Below are positions 28,742 to 36,874 of a DNA stretch of 64,000 nt, one piece after another; position 1 is the first letter of the stretch; every line of letters starts with the position of its first letter. The stretch is from Alphaproteobacteria bacterium (GTDB lineage: Bacteria; Pseudomonadota; Alphaproteobacteria; Geminicoccales; Geminicoccaceae): NCBI GenBank assembly GCA_026990035.1, contig JALSIM010000019.1, positions 1 through 64,000 on the forward strand. The letters run 5' to 3'. A program made the position numbers and the translations under genes. The notes beneath the pieces are model-generated. The model did not search any database and was not told the origin of the DNA. It saw only the letters and a list, made by a program, of their open reading frames with translations.

Positions 28742-29620
28742 ATGGCCCATCTGCTGGTCGTCGCCTTCGACAGTCTCGGTGCCGCCGACGAGGTGCTGTG
28801 TCGTCTCCGCAGTCTTCAGAAGGAGCATCTCGTCGATCTCGATGACGCCTGCGTGGTCCAGCGGGACGAGCAGGGGGTTCTCCATCTCAAGCAGGTGGTG
28901 GGACGGCCGCCGGACGGCTTTCTCTCCAAGGGGTTCTGGCGGCGGCTGATGGCCCACATCTTCCCCGGGAACGGTTTCCGGGAGCCCCGTCCGGCGGAGA
29001 TCGCGCTGTCCCGCGGGTTCGTCCGGGAGGTGGGCGAGAAGCTCGGGCCCGGCAGTTCGGCGATCTTCGTCGTCGTCGAACCGGCCCGACTCGATCCGCT
29101 GATCGAAGCCTTCGAGGGCGAGGGGGGGCATGTCCTCGAAACGGATCTTCCGGACGAGGTGGTGCGGAAGCTCGAGCTGGTACTGGCGGAAGGCGAGATT
29201 CCCGGGGCGAAGGAACTGCGGGCGCTCGCCGCCGAGGCGGCGTTGCGCGAATCCGGAGCGCGTCGCAGCAGACGCGACGAGGAACAGGAGCGCCGCCGTC
29301 GCTGGATCCACGAGCTCCTGCACGCCGATCTCACCCCGGGACTGATCGAGCATATCCGCCATACCTGCCTCGAGGCCGCCCGGCGCGGTGAGGCGCGCGC
29401 CCTCGTCTATCGCTTTCCGAGCGAAATGCTGGAGGATCGGGGCCGGGCGATCATCGACCAGGACCCCGAATGGCCGGAGACGCTGCGCGGCCAGCCGCGC
29501 AAGGTCTACGAGTTCTGGCGGAAGGAGCTGGCGCCTCGGGGATACGATCTCTCCGCGAGGCTTCTCGACTATCGCGACGGCCTGCCCGGCGATGTCGGCT
29601 TCTTCCTGAGCTGGGCGTGA
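28742..29620 (+). CDS. DUF1269 protein with an uncharacterised C-terminal domain
   Basis: A 292-aa soluble protein in two parts. Residues 1 to about 145 form a DUF1269 domain (HLLVVAFDSLGAADEVLCRL, then LDDACVVQRDEQGVLHLKQ, and a glycine-rich GSSAIFVVVEPARLDPLIEA), found in bacterial and viral proteins of unknown role. A highly charged Arg/Glu linker (about 165-190) leads to a C-terminal block of about 100 residues containing VYRFPSEMLEDRGRAI and DYRDGLPGDVGFFLSW. I recognise this block only as a recurrent hypothetical alphaproteobacterial sequence. ATG at 28742 has GGAG 6 nt before it. It is only 81 bp after the hydroxylase gene and may be its third operon member. Confidence 0.7.
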   Translation: MAHLLVVAFDSLGAADEVLCRLRSLQKEHLVDLDDACVVQRDEQGVLHLKQVVGRPPDGFLSKGFWRRLMAHIFPGNGFREPRPAEIALSRGFVREVGEKLGPGSSAIFVVVEPARLDPLIEAFEGEGGHVLETDLPDEVVRKLELVLAEGEIPGAKELRALAAEAALRESGARRSRRDEEQERRRRWIHELLHADLTPGLIEHIRHTCLEAARRGEARALVYRFPSEMLEDRGRAIIDQDPEWPETLRGQPRKVYEFWRKELAPRGYDLSARLLDYRDGLPGDVGFFLSWA

Positions 29621-29677
29621 AGAACATCACGGCCGTTCGGCGGCGATCCGGCTTCTGCCGTGATACCGAGAAAGCGG

Positions 29678-29707
29678 TTGACCCCGCGCGCCGCCGGTCG
29701 GTATGGT
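29678..29707 (+). promoter_or_regulatory. candidate promoter upstream of the FKBP gene
   Basis: TTGACC (29678-29683), 18-bp spacer, TATGGT (29702-29707), in the 263-bp gap before the isomerase gene. It would give a leader of about 170 nt. The rest of the gap shows no coding or RNA gene signal to me. Confidence 0.45.
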
Positions 29708-29883
29708 CGGCTCGTTTCTTCGCATTGTTCCCGGTCCGTTCGAAGTCGCCTTCCGCAGCTACGCGTCACCGAGACGATGCGGAGCGGAGGGACCGCAGAC
29801 GCGGATGTGCCGGTCAGAGGCGATCGCTGCGCTCTCCTCCGGATCGGATCAACCCCGGACACGGTTCGCCAAAGGAGCAAGAC

Positions 29884-30309
29884 ATGGCAGCAGTCGCTGG
29901 TAACACGGTACGGGTGCACTACCGGGGCACCCTCGAAGACGGCACCGAATTCGACAGTTCGCGGGACCGCGAGCCGATCGAGTTCGTCCTCGGCGCCGGG
30001 CAGGTGATTCCCGGTTTCGAGAACGCGGTCACCGGGATGGAGCCCGGCGAAAGCAAGACCTTCACCATTCCCGCGGACGAGGCCTACGGTCCGCATCGAC
30101 CGGAGCTCGTCCATCGGATTCCCCGTTCCCAGGTCCCGGCCGAAGTGACGCTGGCCCCGGGAGCGCGGCTCGAGGCGCGCGATCAGGGTGGGCGCCGGGT
30201 CGTTCTCACCGTTCTCGAAGTCACCGATGAGGAGGCGGTGCTTGACGCCAACCATCCCCTCGCCGGCAAGGATCTGACCTTCGAGATCGAGCTCGTCGCC
30301 GTCGCCTGA
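29884..30309 (+). CDS. FKBP-type peptidyl-prolyl cis-trans isomerase, SlyD-like
   Basis: A 141-aa cytosolic prolyl isomerase and likely chaperone. The FKBP halves are VHYRGTLEDGTEFDSS and EPIEFVLGAGQVIPGFENAV, separated by the SlyD-type insert-in-flap domain (TFTIPADEAYGPHRPELVHR). The histidine-rich metal tail of E. coli SlyD is absent, so a role in nickel delivery is unlikely. AAAGGAGCAAGAC precedes the ATG at 29884. It stands alone between two strand-matched genes. Confidence 0.92.
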   Translation: MAAVAGNTVRVHYRGTLEDGTEFDSSRDREPIEFVLGAGQVIPGFENAVTGMEPGESKTFTIPADEAYGPHRPELVHRIPRSQVPAEVTLAPGARLEARDQGGRRVVLTVLEVTDEEAVLDANHPLAGKDLTFEIELVAVA

Positions 30310-30387
30310 CGGCTTTCCACCCCTTCCTCCCGTGCGGGTGGCGGTGCTAGGAATGGCCCGCGAACCTGTCGGGAGGCACGGGGGGGA

Positions 30388-31875
30388 ATGCGCGAGAAAG
30401 ACCAGTCGGAACCGAAAACAGCGGGCGAGGCGGCGATCGTCACCTGCGACGCCTGCCCGGTGCTCTGCCGCATCCGACCCGGTCGCAGCGGCGCCTGCGA
30501 CCGCTACGCCAACCGCGACGGGCGACTCGTGCGGCTCGATCCGCTGGTGGTGACGCAGCGGGCGATCGCGGACGAGCGTCCGGTGGTGCCCTTTCTCGAA
30601 GGGCCGGAGTGGGACGGTGCCATCCTTCGTGAGGGCTCCTCCTTCGTCACCGGCATCGGCGCCGGCACGACCTATCCCGACTACAAGCCCGCCCCCTTCA
30701 TCATCGCCGCCGAGATCGAGGGGGTCGATACGGTGACCGTGGTCACCGAAGGCATCTTCAGCTACTGCGGCATCAAGCTCAAGATCGACACCGATCGCTA
30801 CGTCGGTCCCGAGACCGCCACCGTGCGTTGCGAGGGCGAGCCGGTGGGCCATGTGACGACCGCCGAATACGGCTCGCAGATGCTGTCCCTGGGCGGGGTC
30901 CGCCATCTCACCGGCGGCAGCAAGCGGGAAGGCCGGGTCACCTGCGACATGATGGTCCGGATGCTCAACCGCCAGCCGGTGGAGCTCACCGTCGAGGGTG
31001 GGGCCACGCTCACCGTGCAGGCCGGGGAGCCGCCGGTCGTGGACGGGCGGCGCGAGGAACGGATGCGGGTCGGCTGCGGCTCGGCCACCATCGGCATCTT
31101 CGCCCGTCAATGGTTCGGCCATGTGGACGAGGTGATCGTGGTCGACGATCACATCACCGGTGTCCTCACCGAACATCAGGCCGGCCGTTTCCTGGGCATG
31201 AGGCCATCGGGGATCCGCGTCCGCGGTCGCCGCTCGACCCCGGGGCGCTATTTCCAGGTCGCCGAACCGGGCTCGGGCTGGGGCGGCACCGACATCACCG
31301 ATCCGCTCGCGATCGTCGAGCGGATCGACCCGAAGCTGGCCTGGCCGGGGCTGCGCCTGCTGTTCGTCAGCACCACCGGCGAGGACAGTGCCTGGTTCGT
31401 ACTCGACGAGAACCTCGTCCCGGTACCGGCCGAGGAGCCGCCGGAAATCCGCAGGATCACCGAACGCATCGCCGAGAACTGCGAGCCGGCACTCTGCACG
31501 GTCCTGTTCATGGCCGGGGCCGGCGGCAGCCTGCGGGCCGGGGTGACCGAGAATCCGGTCCGGCTCACCCGCTCGGTCAAGGAGATGCTGGTACGGGTCA
31601 CCTCGGGCGGGGCGCCGGTGTACATCTGGCCGGGAGGCGGCATCACCTACATGGTCGATGTCACCCGGATGCCCGACAATGCCTTCGGCCACGTGCCGAC
31701 GCCGGCGATCGTCGCCCCCATCGAGTTCACCATGCGGCTCGAGGACTACCGCGCGATCGGCGGCCACATGGGCGATGTGCGGCGGCTCACCGACATCCAC
31801 CCGGCGCCGGACGAGCTGCGGCTGGTCGACTGGCTGCCGGCCAATCCCTGGCCCTATGCTCCGCTCGAGGATTGA
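30388..31875 (+). CDS. 6-hydroxynicotinate reductase-like protein
   Basis: A 495-aa protein matching the family annotated from the clostridial 6-hydroxynicotinate reductase (Hnr), a ferredoxin-dependent FAD/Fe-S enzyme of nicotinate fermentation that makes 6-oxo-tetrahydronicotinate. The N-terminus has four closely spaced cysteines (CDACPVLC then GACDRY at about residues 20-40), a plausible Fe-S site. The remainder shows family glycine-rich stretches such as GIGAGTTYPDY and WPGGGITYMVD. Homologues occur in many proteobacteria that do not ferment nicotinate, so the real reaction is not certain here. The UPF0280 gene often seen with it lies 1.5 kb downstream, beyond dacB. The ATG at 30388 follows GGGGGGAA. 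Confidence 0.75.
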   Translation: MREKDQSEPKTAGEAAIVTCDACPVLCRIRPGRSGACDRYANRDGRLVRLDPLVVTQRAIADERPVVPFLEGPEWDGAILREGSSFVTGIGAGTTYPDYKPAPFIIAAEIEGVDTVTVVTEGIFSYCGIKLKIDTDRYVGPETATVRCEGEPVGHVTTAEYGSQMLSLGGVRHLTGGSKREGRVTCDMMVRMLNRQPVELTVEGGATLTVQAGEPPVVDGRREERMRVGCGSATIGIFARQWFGHVDEVIVVDDHITGVLTEHQAGRFLGMRPSGIRVRGRRSTPGRYFQVAEPGSGWGGTDITDPLAIVERIDPKLAWPGLRLLFVSTTGEDSAWFVLDENLVPVPAEEPPEIRRITERIAENCEPALCTVLFMAGAGGSLRAGVTENPVRLTRSVKEMLVRVTSGGAPVYIWPGGGITYMVDVTRMPDNAFGHVPTPAIVAPIEFTMRLEDYRAIGGHMGDVRRLTDIHPAPDELRLVDWLPANPWPYAPLED

Positions 31876-31884
31876 TCGTTCCTC
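31867..31884. terminator. small hairpin across the end of the Hnr-like and dacB genes
   Basis: GAGGA (31867-31871) pairs with TCCTC (31880-31884) around TTGATCGT. The loop contains the stop of the Hnr-like gene, and the right arm enters the stop of dacB. The stem is only 5 bp. Confidence 0.3.
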
Positions 31885-33289
31885 ACCGTTCCAGCCAGCG
31901 GGCGAGCAGAGCGTCCTGGAAGGCGCGGGCGCGTGCGTTCCAGGCGTCGGCATCGGCCAGTTCGGCGACCGTCTTTTCGGGACGCCGGTCGTAGATGGCG
32001 CGGGCCCCGGGATCGTCGAGAAGGATGGCGAAGGCCCGCATCCGACCGCTTTCGGGCAGCAGGTAGCCGGCGATGGCGCTGGCATAGTCGATGGTACCGG
32101 TCTTCGCCCAGACGCGGAGGGCGGTGGCCGGCTCCTGCAGCCGTCGCCGCAGGGTCCCGGCCCAGCCGGAGGCCGGCAGCAGGGCCGCGAGACGGTGGCG
32201 CGCTTCCCCCCGGCGCAGGAGGGCCACGAGCTGGACCGCGGTGAGCCGCGAACCGGCGCCGAGACCCGAATGGTTGACGAGGCGGGCGCTCGCCCAGTCC
32301 ACCGACGGCAGCTCGCTCCGGACTCGGTCGAGGAGGCGCGCCGCCGAAGCCTCGAGGCTGGCCGGCGGCCGCTCGCCGAGGGTGCGGCCGGCGAGGAGGC
32401 CGATCGTCTCCGCCACCTGATTGTTGGAGTAGAGCAGCATGCCCCGCACGATCCGGCGCAGCGGTGCGCTTTCGACGCGGGCCAGCGGCTCCGCGGCGGG
32501 CACGGTGCCGCGTTCGGGGGCGGGCAGGACGGTGCCGACGCTGCGGGCGAGCCGGCGGAAGAGTTCGGCCGTGTGCATCCCGGCGTCCGCCACCGGCAGG
32601 GTGCGGGCCCGGCCGTCGCGCGGGATCTCCCAGCGGTCGCCGCCCTCCGCGTCGCGTGCGCGGCGCGCGGTTTCCGGCGGCGCCAGCGGCTCGTCGGTCC
32701 AGGCCAGCCCGGCTTCGAACAGCGGCGGCACGCTGGTCGGCGGATCGGTGGCGATCACCCGGATGCGCGCGAAATCGACGGTGAGGGCACCGATCCCGGC
32801 GTTGTAGGGGGCGCTCGCGGGCTCGCTCGCGACGACCCGGGGAAAGCGCGGCAGCAGCCCGTCGTCGAGCAGCAGACGCCCGGCGAGGCGGGTCACTCCG
32901 AGATCGCGCAGGGCCAGGGCGAGATCCAGCAGATCGGCGGTGTCGAGCAGCGGGTCGCCGCCGCCGCGCAGGACCAGATCGCCGCGCAGCACGCCCCCTT
33001 CGATCCGCCCGTCGGCGCGCAGCTCGGTGACGAGCCGTCGCTCTCCGCCGAGAAGATCGAGCGCCACCACCGCGGTCACCAGCTTGGCGGTGGAGGCCGG
33101 GATGCGTGGCCGGTCGGCGCGGTGGGCGGCGTCGGGGGTACCGGTTTCGAGATCGACGAGCAGCCAGCTCGCCGCCTCGCCGCGCAGGCCGAAGCGCTCC
33201 AGCAGCCGGATCCCGGCCGGATCCTCGGCACGAAGCGGCGGGACGAGGAGGATCACGAGGAGAGACGGAAGGAGGATGCGGCGGATCAC
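31883..33289 (-). CDS. dacB: D-alanyl-D-alanine carboxypeptidase/endopeptidase (PBP4 type)
   Basis: Periplasmic S13-family penicillin-binding protein (468 aa) that trims or cleaves peptidoglycan cross-links. It has a signal peptide (IRRILLPSLLVILLVPPLRA). The three active-site motifs are SxxK in PASTAKLV, SxN in LYSNNQ and KTG in AKTGTIDYA. The large insert between SxxK and SxN is typical of PBP4. The start is GTG at 33289, chosen for GGGAGA placed 5 nt before it and for the signal peptide. It is read against its neighbours and separates the Hnr-like and UPF0280 genes. Confidence 0.92.
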   Translation of the reverse strand: MIRRILLPSLLVILLVPPLRAEDPAGIRLLERFGLRGEAASWLLVDLETGTPDAAHRADRPRIPASTAKLVTAVVALDLLGGERRLVTELRADGRIEGGVLRGDLVLRGGGDPLLDTADLLDLALALRDLGVTRLAGRLLLDDGLLPRFPRVVASEPASAPYNAGIGALTVDFARIRVIATDPPTSVPPLFEAGLAWTDEPLAPPETARRARDAEGGDRWEIPRDGRARTLPVADAGMHTAELFRRLARSVGTVLPAPERGTVPAAEPLARVESAPLRRIVRGMLLYSNNQVAETIGLLAGRTLGERPPASLEASAARLLDRVRSELPSVDWASARLVNHSGLGAGSRLTAVQLVALLRRGEARHRLAALLPASGWAGTLRRRLQEPATALRVWAKTGTIDYASAIAGYLLPESGRMRAFAILLDDPGARAIYDRRPEKTVAELADADAWNARARAFQDALLARWLER

Positions 33290-33370
33290 GGCGGTCTCCC
33301 GAAGCTCTGCCGCTGCTGCTAGACGCGCGGGCGGTCCTCCGCAACCCCCGCTGTCCACGACGGGGGGGCG

Positions 33371-34240
33371 ATGAGCGGCCCGTCGATCCGCCGCCTGCCG
33401 GACGGTCGCCGCCTGCACCTGAGGCACGGGCCGATCGACATCGTGGCCGAGGCGTTCGGGGACCGGGAGCGGTGCGAGGCGGCCTATCGGGCCCTCGCGG
33501 CGGCGTTCCGCGGGCTCCTCGAGGGGCTGGTGGCGGAGCTGCCGCTGCTCCGTCGCCCGGTGACCGGCCTCTCCGCCAAGCCCGTGGCCCGCTCGCCGGT
33601 CGCCCGGCGGATGGTGGAGGCGGTCTGGCCGCACCGCGGGCTGTTCGTCACCCCGATGGCGGCGGTCGCCGGTGCCGTCGCCGATCACCTGCTGGCGGCG
33701 ATGAGCGAGGGGACCGGCCTCGACCGGGCCTATGTGAACAACGGTGGTGACATCGCTCTGATGCTGACCCCCGGCACCATCCTCCGCTGTCTCGCCGTCG
33801 GCCGTTTCGAGACCGCCGAGGCCGATCTTCTGGTCGAGATCCGAGCCGGGGATCCGGTCCGCGGCGTGGCCACCTCCGGCCGCGGCGGCCGTTCCTTCAC
33901 GCTCGGCATCGCCGACGCGGTGACGGTTCTGGCGGCGGATGCGGCGGCGGCGGATGCGGCGGCGACCCTGATCGCCGGTGCGGTCGATGTCGCGCATCCG
34001 GCGATCCGCCGCCGGCCGGCCCGCGCGCTCGATCCCGACAGCGATCTCGGCGATCGGCCGGTCACCGTCGAGGTGGGACCGCTCGAACCGGAAGCGGTGG
34101 AGGCGGCGCTGGAGGCCGGGGCCGCCTGCGCCGGGGCGATGCTGGAAGCCGGGCTGATCGGCGCCGCGGCGCTGCGCCTGCAGGGGGAAAGACGGCTGCT
34201 CGGCCGTCCCACGACCCAGCTTTTCGTCACGAAGACGTAA
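33371..34240 (+). CDS. UPF0280 family protein (ApbE-related)
   Basis: A 289-aa protein of UPF0280, a family structurally related to the ApbE flavin transferases. Motifs: VTGLSAKPVARSPVARRMV, then VTPMAAVAGAVADHLL, and AYVNNGGDIALML, the last being the ApbE-like NxGGD element. No experimental role is known to me. In other proteobacteria it tends to neighbour 6-hydroxynicotinate-reductase-like genes, and here both are present with dacB between them. A role in flavinylating or otherwise supporting the Hnr-like enzyme is a guess. No signal peptide. GGGGGGCG precedes the ATG. Confidence 0.8.
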   Translation: MSGPSIRRLPDGRRLHLRHGPIDIVAEAFGDRERCEAAYRALAAAFRGLLEGLVAELPLLRRPVTGLSAKPVARSPVARRMVEAVWPHRGLFVTPMAAVAGAVADHLLAAMSEGTGLDRAYVNNGGDIALMLTPGTILRCLAVGRFETAEADLLVEIRAGDPVRGVATSGRGGRSFTLGIADAVTVLAADAAAADAAATLIAGAVDVAHPAIRRRPARALDPDSDLGDRPVTVEVGPLEPEAVEAALEAGAACAGAMLEAGLIGAAALRLQGERRLLGRPTTQLFVTKT

Positions 34241-34351
34241 AACGTTCCGCATAAGTGCCTGCATGTTCTGTGGATGTTCTCTTCCGGGCGGTGGATAAGT
34301 GGCGGCCCGGTCACGAGCGGTTCCCCGCCGCCGGTCGCGTGCCCTGGCACC

Positions 34352-34380
34352 TTGACCGGAGGGCGGGGGAAGACCATTGA
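34352..34380 (+). promoter_or_regulatory. candidate promoter of the infA operon
   Basis: TTGACC (34352-34357) with a 17-bp spacer to CATTGA (34375-34380), 40 bp before the infA ATG. The -10 is poor, but the place is right for the 180-bp gap after the UPF0280 gene. Confidence 0.4.
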
Positions 34381-34420
34381 AGGGGCGGAAACGCCTCGGA
34401 GCGACAGCAAGGATGGAGGA

Positions 34421-34639
34421 ATGGCGAAAGAGGATCTCATCGAGTTTCAGGGGACCGTCACGGAAGTGCTGCCCAACGCGATGTTCCGCGTCAAACTCGA
34501 CAACGACCACGAAATTCTGGCGCACACCTCGGGACGGATGCGCAAGAACCGGATCCGCGTGCTCACCGGGGATCGGGTTCTGGTGGAAATGACCCCTTAC
34601 GATCTCAAACGCGGCCGCATCACCTACCGGTTCAAGTGA
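34421..34639 (+). CDS. infA: translation initiation factor IF-1
   Basis: A 72-aa S1-type OB-fold protein binding the ribosomal A site during initiation. The whole sequence is canonical: [20 protein letters not shown], then [23 protein letters not shown] and [23 protein letters not shown] leads to the ATG at 34421. Its TGA overlaps the maf GTG as GTGA. It heads infA-maf-rng-yacG, an order conserved across alphaproteobacteria. Confidence 0.98.
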   Translation: MAKEDLIEFQGTVTEVLPNAMFRVKLDNDHEILAHTSGRMRKNRIRVLTGDRVLVEMTPYDLKRGRITYRFK

Positions 34640-35229
34640 CGACCGGAAGCGCCCGCTTCGTTCTCGCCTCCTCCTCGCCGCGCCGTCTCGCCCTTCTCCG
34701 GCAGATCGCCCATCCGCCCGATCGGGTCGTGGCCCCCGCCGTCGACGAAACGCCGCTGCCCCGGGAGCTGCCGCGCCAGTACGCGGCCCGCCTCGCCCGG
34801 CTCAAGGCCGACACCGTGGCGGCCGGGCTCGAAGGTGAGGGCTGGTATCTCCTCGCGGCCGACACCGTGGTCGCCTGCGGCCGGCGGATCCTGCCGAAGG
34901 CCGAAACCGAGGAGGAGGCGCGGCGCTGCCTCACCCTCCTTTCGGGACGTCGGCACCGGGTCTACGGCGGTGTGCATCTGTACCGCTGGGACGGACGCCG
35001 GGCCGCGCGGGTGGTGGTGACCCGGGTCAAGTTCAAGCGCCTCTCGCGGGAGGAGTTCGAGGAATACATCGAAAGCGGCGAATGGCGCGGCAAGGCGGGA
35101 GGCTACGCCATCCAGGGATTGGCGGCGGCCTTCGTCCCCGAGATCCACGGCTCCTACACCAACATCGTCGGCCTGCCTCTGGCGGAGACGGTGGCCATGC
35201 TCAGGGGTCTCGGATACCGGCGCCGATGA
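34636..35229 (+). CDS. maf: Maf-family nucleotide pyrophosphatase
   Basis: Cytosolic pyrophosphatase (197 aa) that removes modified or non-canonical nucleotides. The N-terminal [15 protein letters not shown] is the Maf signature, with [18 protein letters not shown] and the conserved [16 protein letters not shown] block following. The start is GTG at 34636, overlapping infA. The stop overlaps the rng start as ATGA, giving tight coupling along the operon. Confidence 0.94.
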   Translation: MTTGSARFVLASSSPRRLALLRQIAHPPDRVVAPAVDETPLPRELPRQYAARLARLKADTVAAGLEGEGWYLLAADTVVACGRRILPKAETEEEARRCLTLLSGRRHRVYGGVHLYRWDGRRAARVVVTRVKFKRLSREEFEEYIESGEWRGKAGGYAIQGLAAAFVPEIHGSYTNIVGLPLAETVAMLRGLGYRRR

Positions 35230-36608
35230 CGCGGGAGCTCGTGTTCGAGCCCGGCGCGTTCGGGGTCCGGGCGGCGCTGCTGGAAAACGGCCGGCTGATC
35301 GAGTTGCACGAAGCCGGGGCGGACCGCCCGCTGACCGACCGGCTGTTCCTCGCCCGGGTCACCCGGGTCGAGCCCAGGCTCAACGCCGCCTTCCTCGATT
35401 TCGGCGAAGGCCGGGACGGCTATCTGACCGCCAAGGACGCCCGCTTCGCCGCCGGCACCAGCGAAAGGCTGCCGATTTCCCGGCTGGTACGCGAAGGCCG
35501 GTTTCTGATCGTGCAGGGCATTCGCGAGGGGGACGCGGACAAGGGACCACGCTTCACCACCGATCTCCGCCTGTTCGGCCTGTTCGTCATCTATCGGCCC
35601 CATGGTGGCGAGGCGGCGGCCTCGGCTCGCAGCCGGGGACGCGATCGTCGGCTGCTGGTGGAGCGGGCCCGGACGCTGTTCCCGAAGGGCGGTGTCACCC
35701 TCCGCCGCTTCGCCGCCAAGGTGGGGGACGAGGTGGTCCGCGAGGAACTGCGCCGGCTCGAGGAACGCTGGCAGCGGATCGCCGGGGAAGCGAAGACGCG
35801 GCGACGTCCCGGGCGGCTGGCGGCCGACGAGGATCCGCTGGAAACCCTGTGGCGGCATCTCCTCGAATACGAGCCGGCCCGGGTTCGGGTCGCCGATGCC
35901 GCATTGCATGCGCGGCTGCGCGCGTTGCTGGCGGCTCTTCCCGAAGCGGTGCGCCCGCGTCTTCAGCGGATCGAAGCCGTCAGCGCCTTCGAGGAAACCG
36001 GCGTCGCCGCCGAAATCACGCGGGCGCTGGCAGCCGTCGTGCCGCTCGCCGGTGGCGGGCGCATCGTCATCGAGCCGACCCTCGCCTGCACGGCGATCGA
36101 CGTCGACGGCGAAGGGCGCGAGGCGCTGGCCCTCGACCTCGAGGCGGCGGCCGAGATCGCGCGCCAGATCCGGCTCCGCAACATCGGCGGTACGATCGTC
36201 GTCGATTTCGTCGACCTCGCCCGACCGCAGGAGCGGAAACGCCTCGAAGAGGCACTTCGACGGGCGTTCCGCGACGATCCCCTGACCGTCCAGATCCAGC
36301 CGATGTCGCCGCTCGGCCTCGTCCAGATCTCCCGCGCCCGTCGCGGGCGTGGGCTCGCGGCGCGCTGGTGGCGGGCCTGCCGTCGCTGCGGCGGCAGCGG
36401 CCGCGAAGAAAGCCTCCACGCCCGGGCCGAAGCCCTTCACCGCGATCTCCGGGGGCGGCCTTCGCCGCCGCGGCGGCTGCGGCTGGCGCCGGATCTGCAT
36501 GCTTTTCTCGCCCGGCAGGGGCCGCCCGCCTGGCTTTCGGGGATCGATCTCGACTGCGACCGTTCGCTGCCGCCGGGCGGATTCCGGAGCGAGGACGGCG
36601 ATGGATGA
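35226..36608 (+). CDS. ribonuclease E/G family protein
   Basis: A 460-aa protein of the RNase G-like class: a central catalytic domain without the long disordered scaffold of RNase E. An S1-like N-terminal region (LARVTRVEPRLNAAFLDFG) precedes the DNase I-like domain with the metal aspartates in CTAIDVDGEG and TIVVDFVDLARP. A Zn-link-like CRRCGGSG occurs near residue 395. It is divergent from canonical RNase G, with an Arg-rich linker. Together with maf and yacG it is part of the conserved infA operon. Its likely role is processing of 16S rRNA ends or mRNA; the exact target is unknown. Confidence 0.88.
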   Translation: MTRELVFEPGAFGVRAALLENGRLIELHEAGADRPLTDRLFLARVTRVEPRLNAAFLDFGEGRDGYLTAKDARFAAGTSERLPISRLVREGRFLIVQGIREGDADKGPRFTTDLRLFGLFVIYRPHGGEAAASARSRGRDRRLLVERARTLFPKGGVTLRRFAAKVGDEVVREELRRLEERWQRIAGEAKTRRRPGRLAADEDPLETLWRHLLEYEPARVRVADAALHARLRALLAALPEAVRPRLQRIEAVSAFEETGVAAEITRALAAVVPLAGGGRIVIEPTLACTAIDVDGEGREALALDLEAAAEIARQIRLRNIGGTIVVDFVDLARPQERKRLEEALRRAFRDDPLTVQIQPMSPLGLVQISRARRGRGLAARWWRACRRCGGSGREESLHARAEALHRDLRGRPSPPRRLRLAPDLHAFLARQGPPAWLSGIDLDCDRSLPPGGFRSEDGDG

Positions 36609-36798
36609 GGCACGACGCCCCGCCGGGAGGCGACGGGCCGCCCGCTGCCCCATCTGCGGTCGGCCGCGGGTCCACCGGTTCCGCCCCTTCTGCTCCGCCC
36701 GCTGCCGCGACCGCGATCTGCTGCACTGGCTGGAGGGCCGCTACCGGCTGCCGACGGTGGAAGCCGAAGACGAGGAACACATCGAGCGAAGCGATTAG
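36601..36798 (+). CDS. yacG: DNA gyrase inhibitor YacG (zinc-binding)
   Basis: A 65-aa protein with one four-cysteine zinc site: CPIC at about residues 16-19 and FCSARC at 30-35, then the family tail RDLLHWLEGRYRLP. E. coli YacG binds GyrB and inhibits gyrase. The start ATG at 36601 overlaps the end of the ribonuclease gene by 8 bp. Last gene of the infA operon. Confidence 0.93.
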   Translation: MDEARRPAGRRRAARCPICGRPRVHRFRPFCSARCRDRDLLHWLEGRYRLPTVEAEDEEHIERSD

Positions 36799-36874
36799 TT
36801 TCTACTCGGCTGTTCATCTTCCGGTTGTTCTCCTATGCTCCTTCGCCGAAGACGCAGCCCCGGAGAGCGGGAGG

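Noticed and set aside
25838-29362. 1174-codon minus-strand frame over the Mo-hydroxylase region
   Set aside because: Shadow of the hydroxylase genes. The plus-strand reading has many conserved cofactor motifs, the minus-strand frame none.
33930-33965. Repeated GCGGCGGATGCGGCG units in the UPF0280 gene
   Set aside because: Two to three copies of a codon-level repeat encoding Ala-Ala-Asp-Ala. In frame and short, probably simple slippage rather than a functional repeat.
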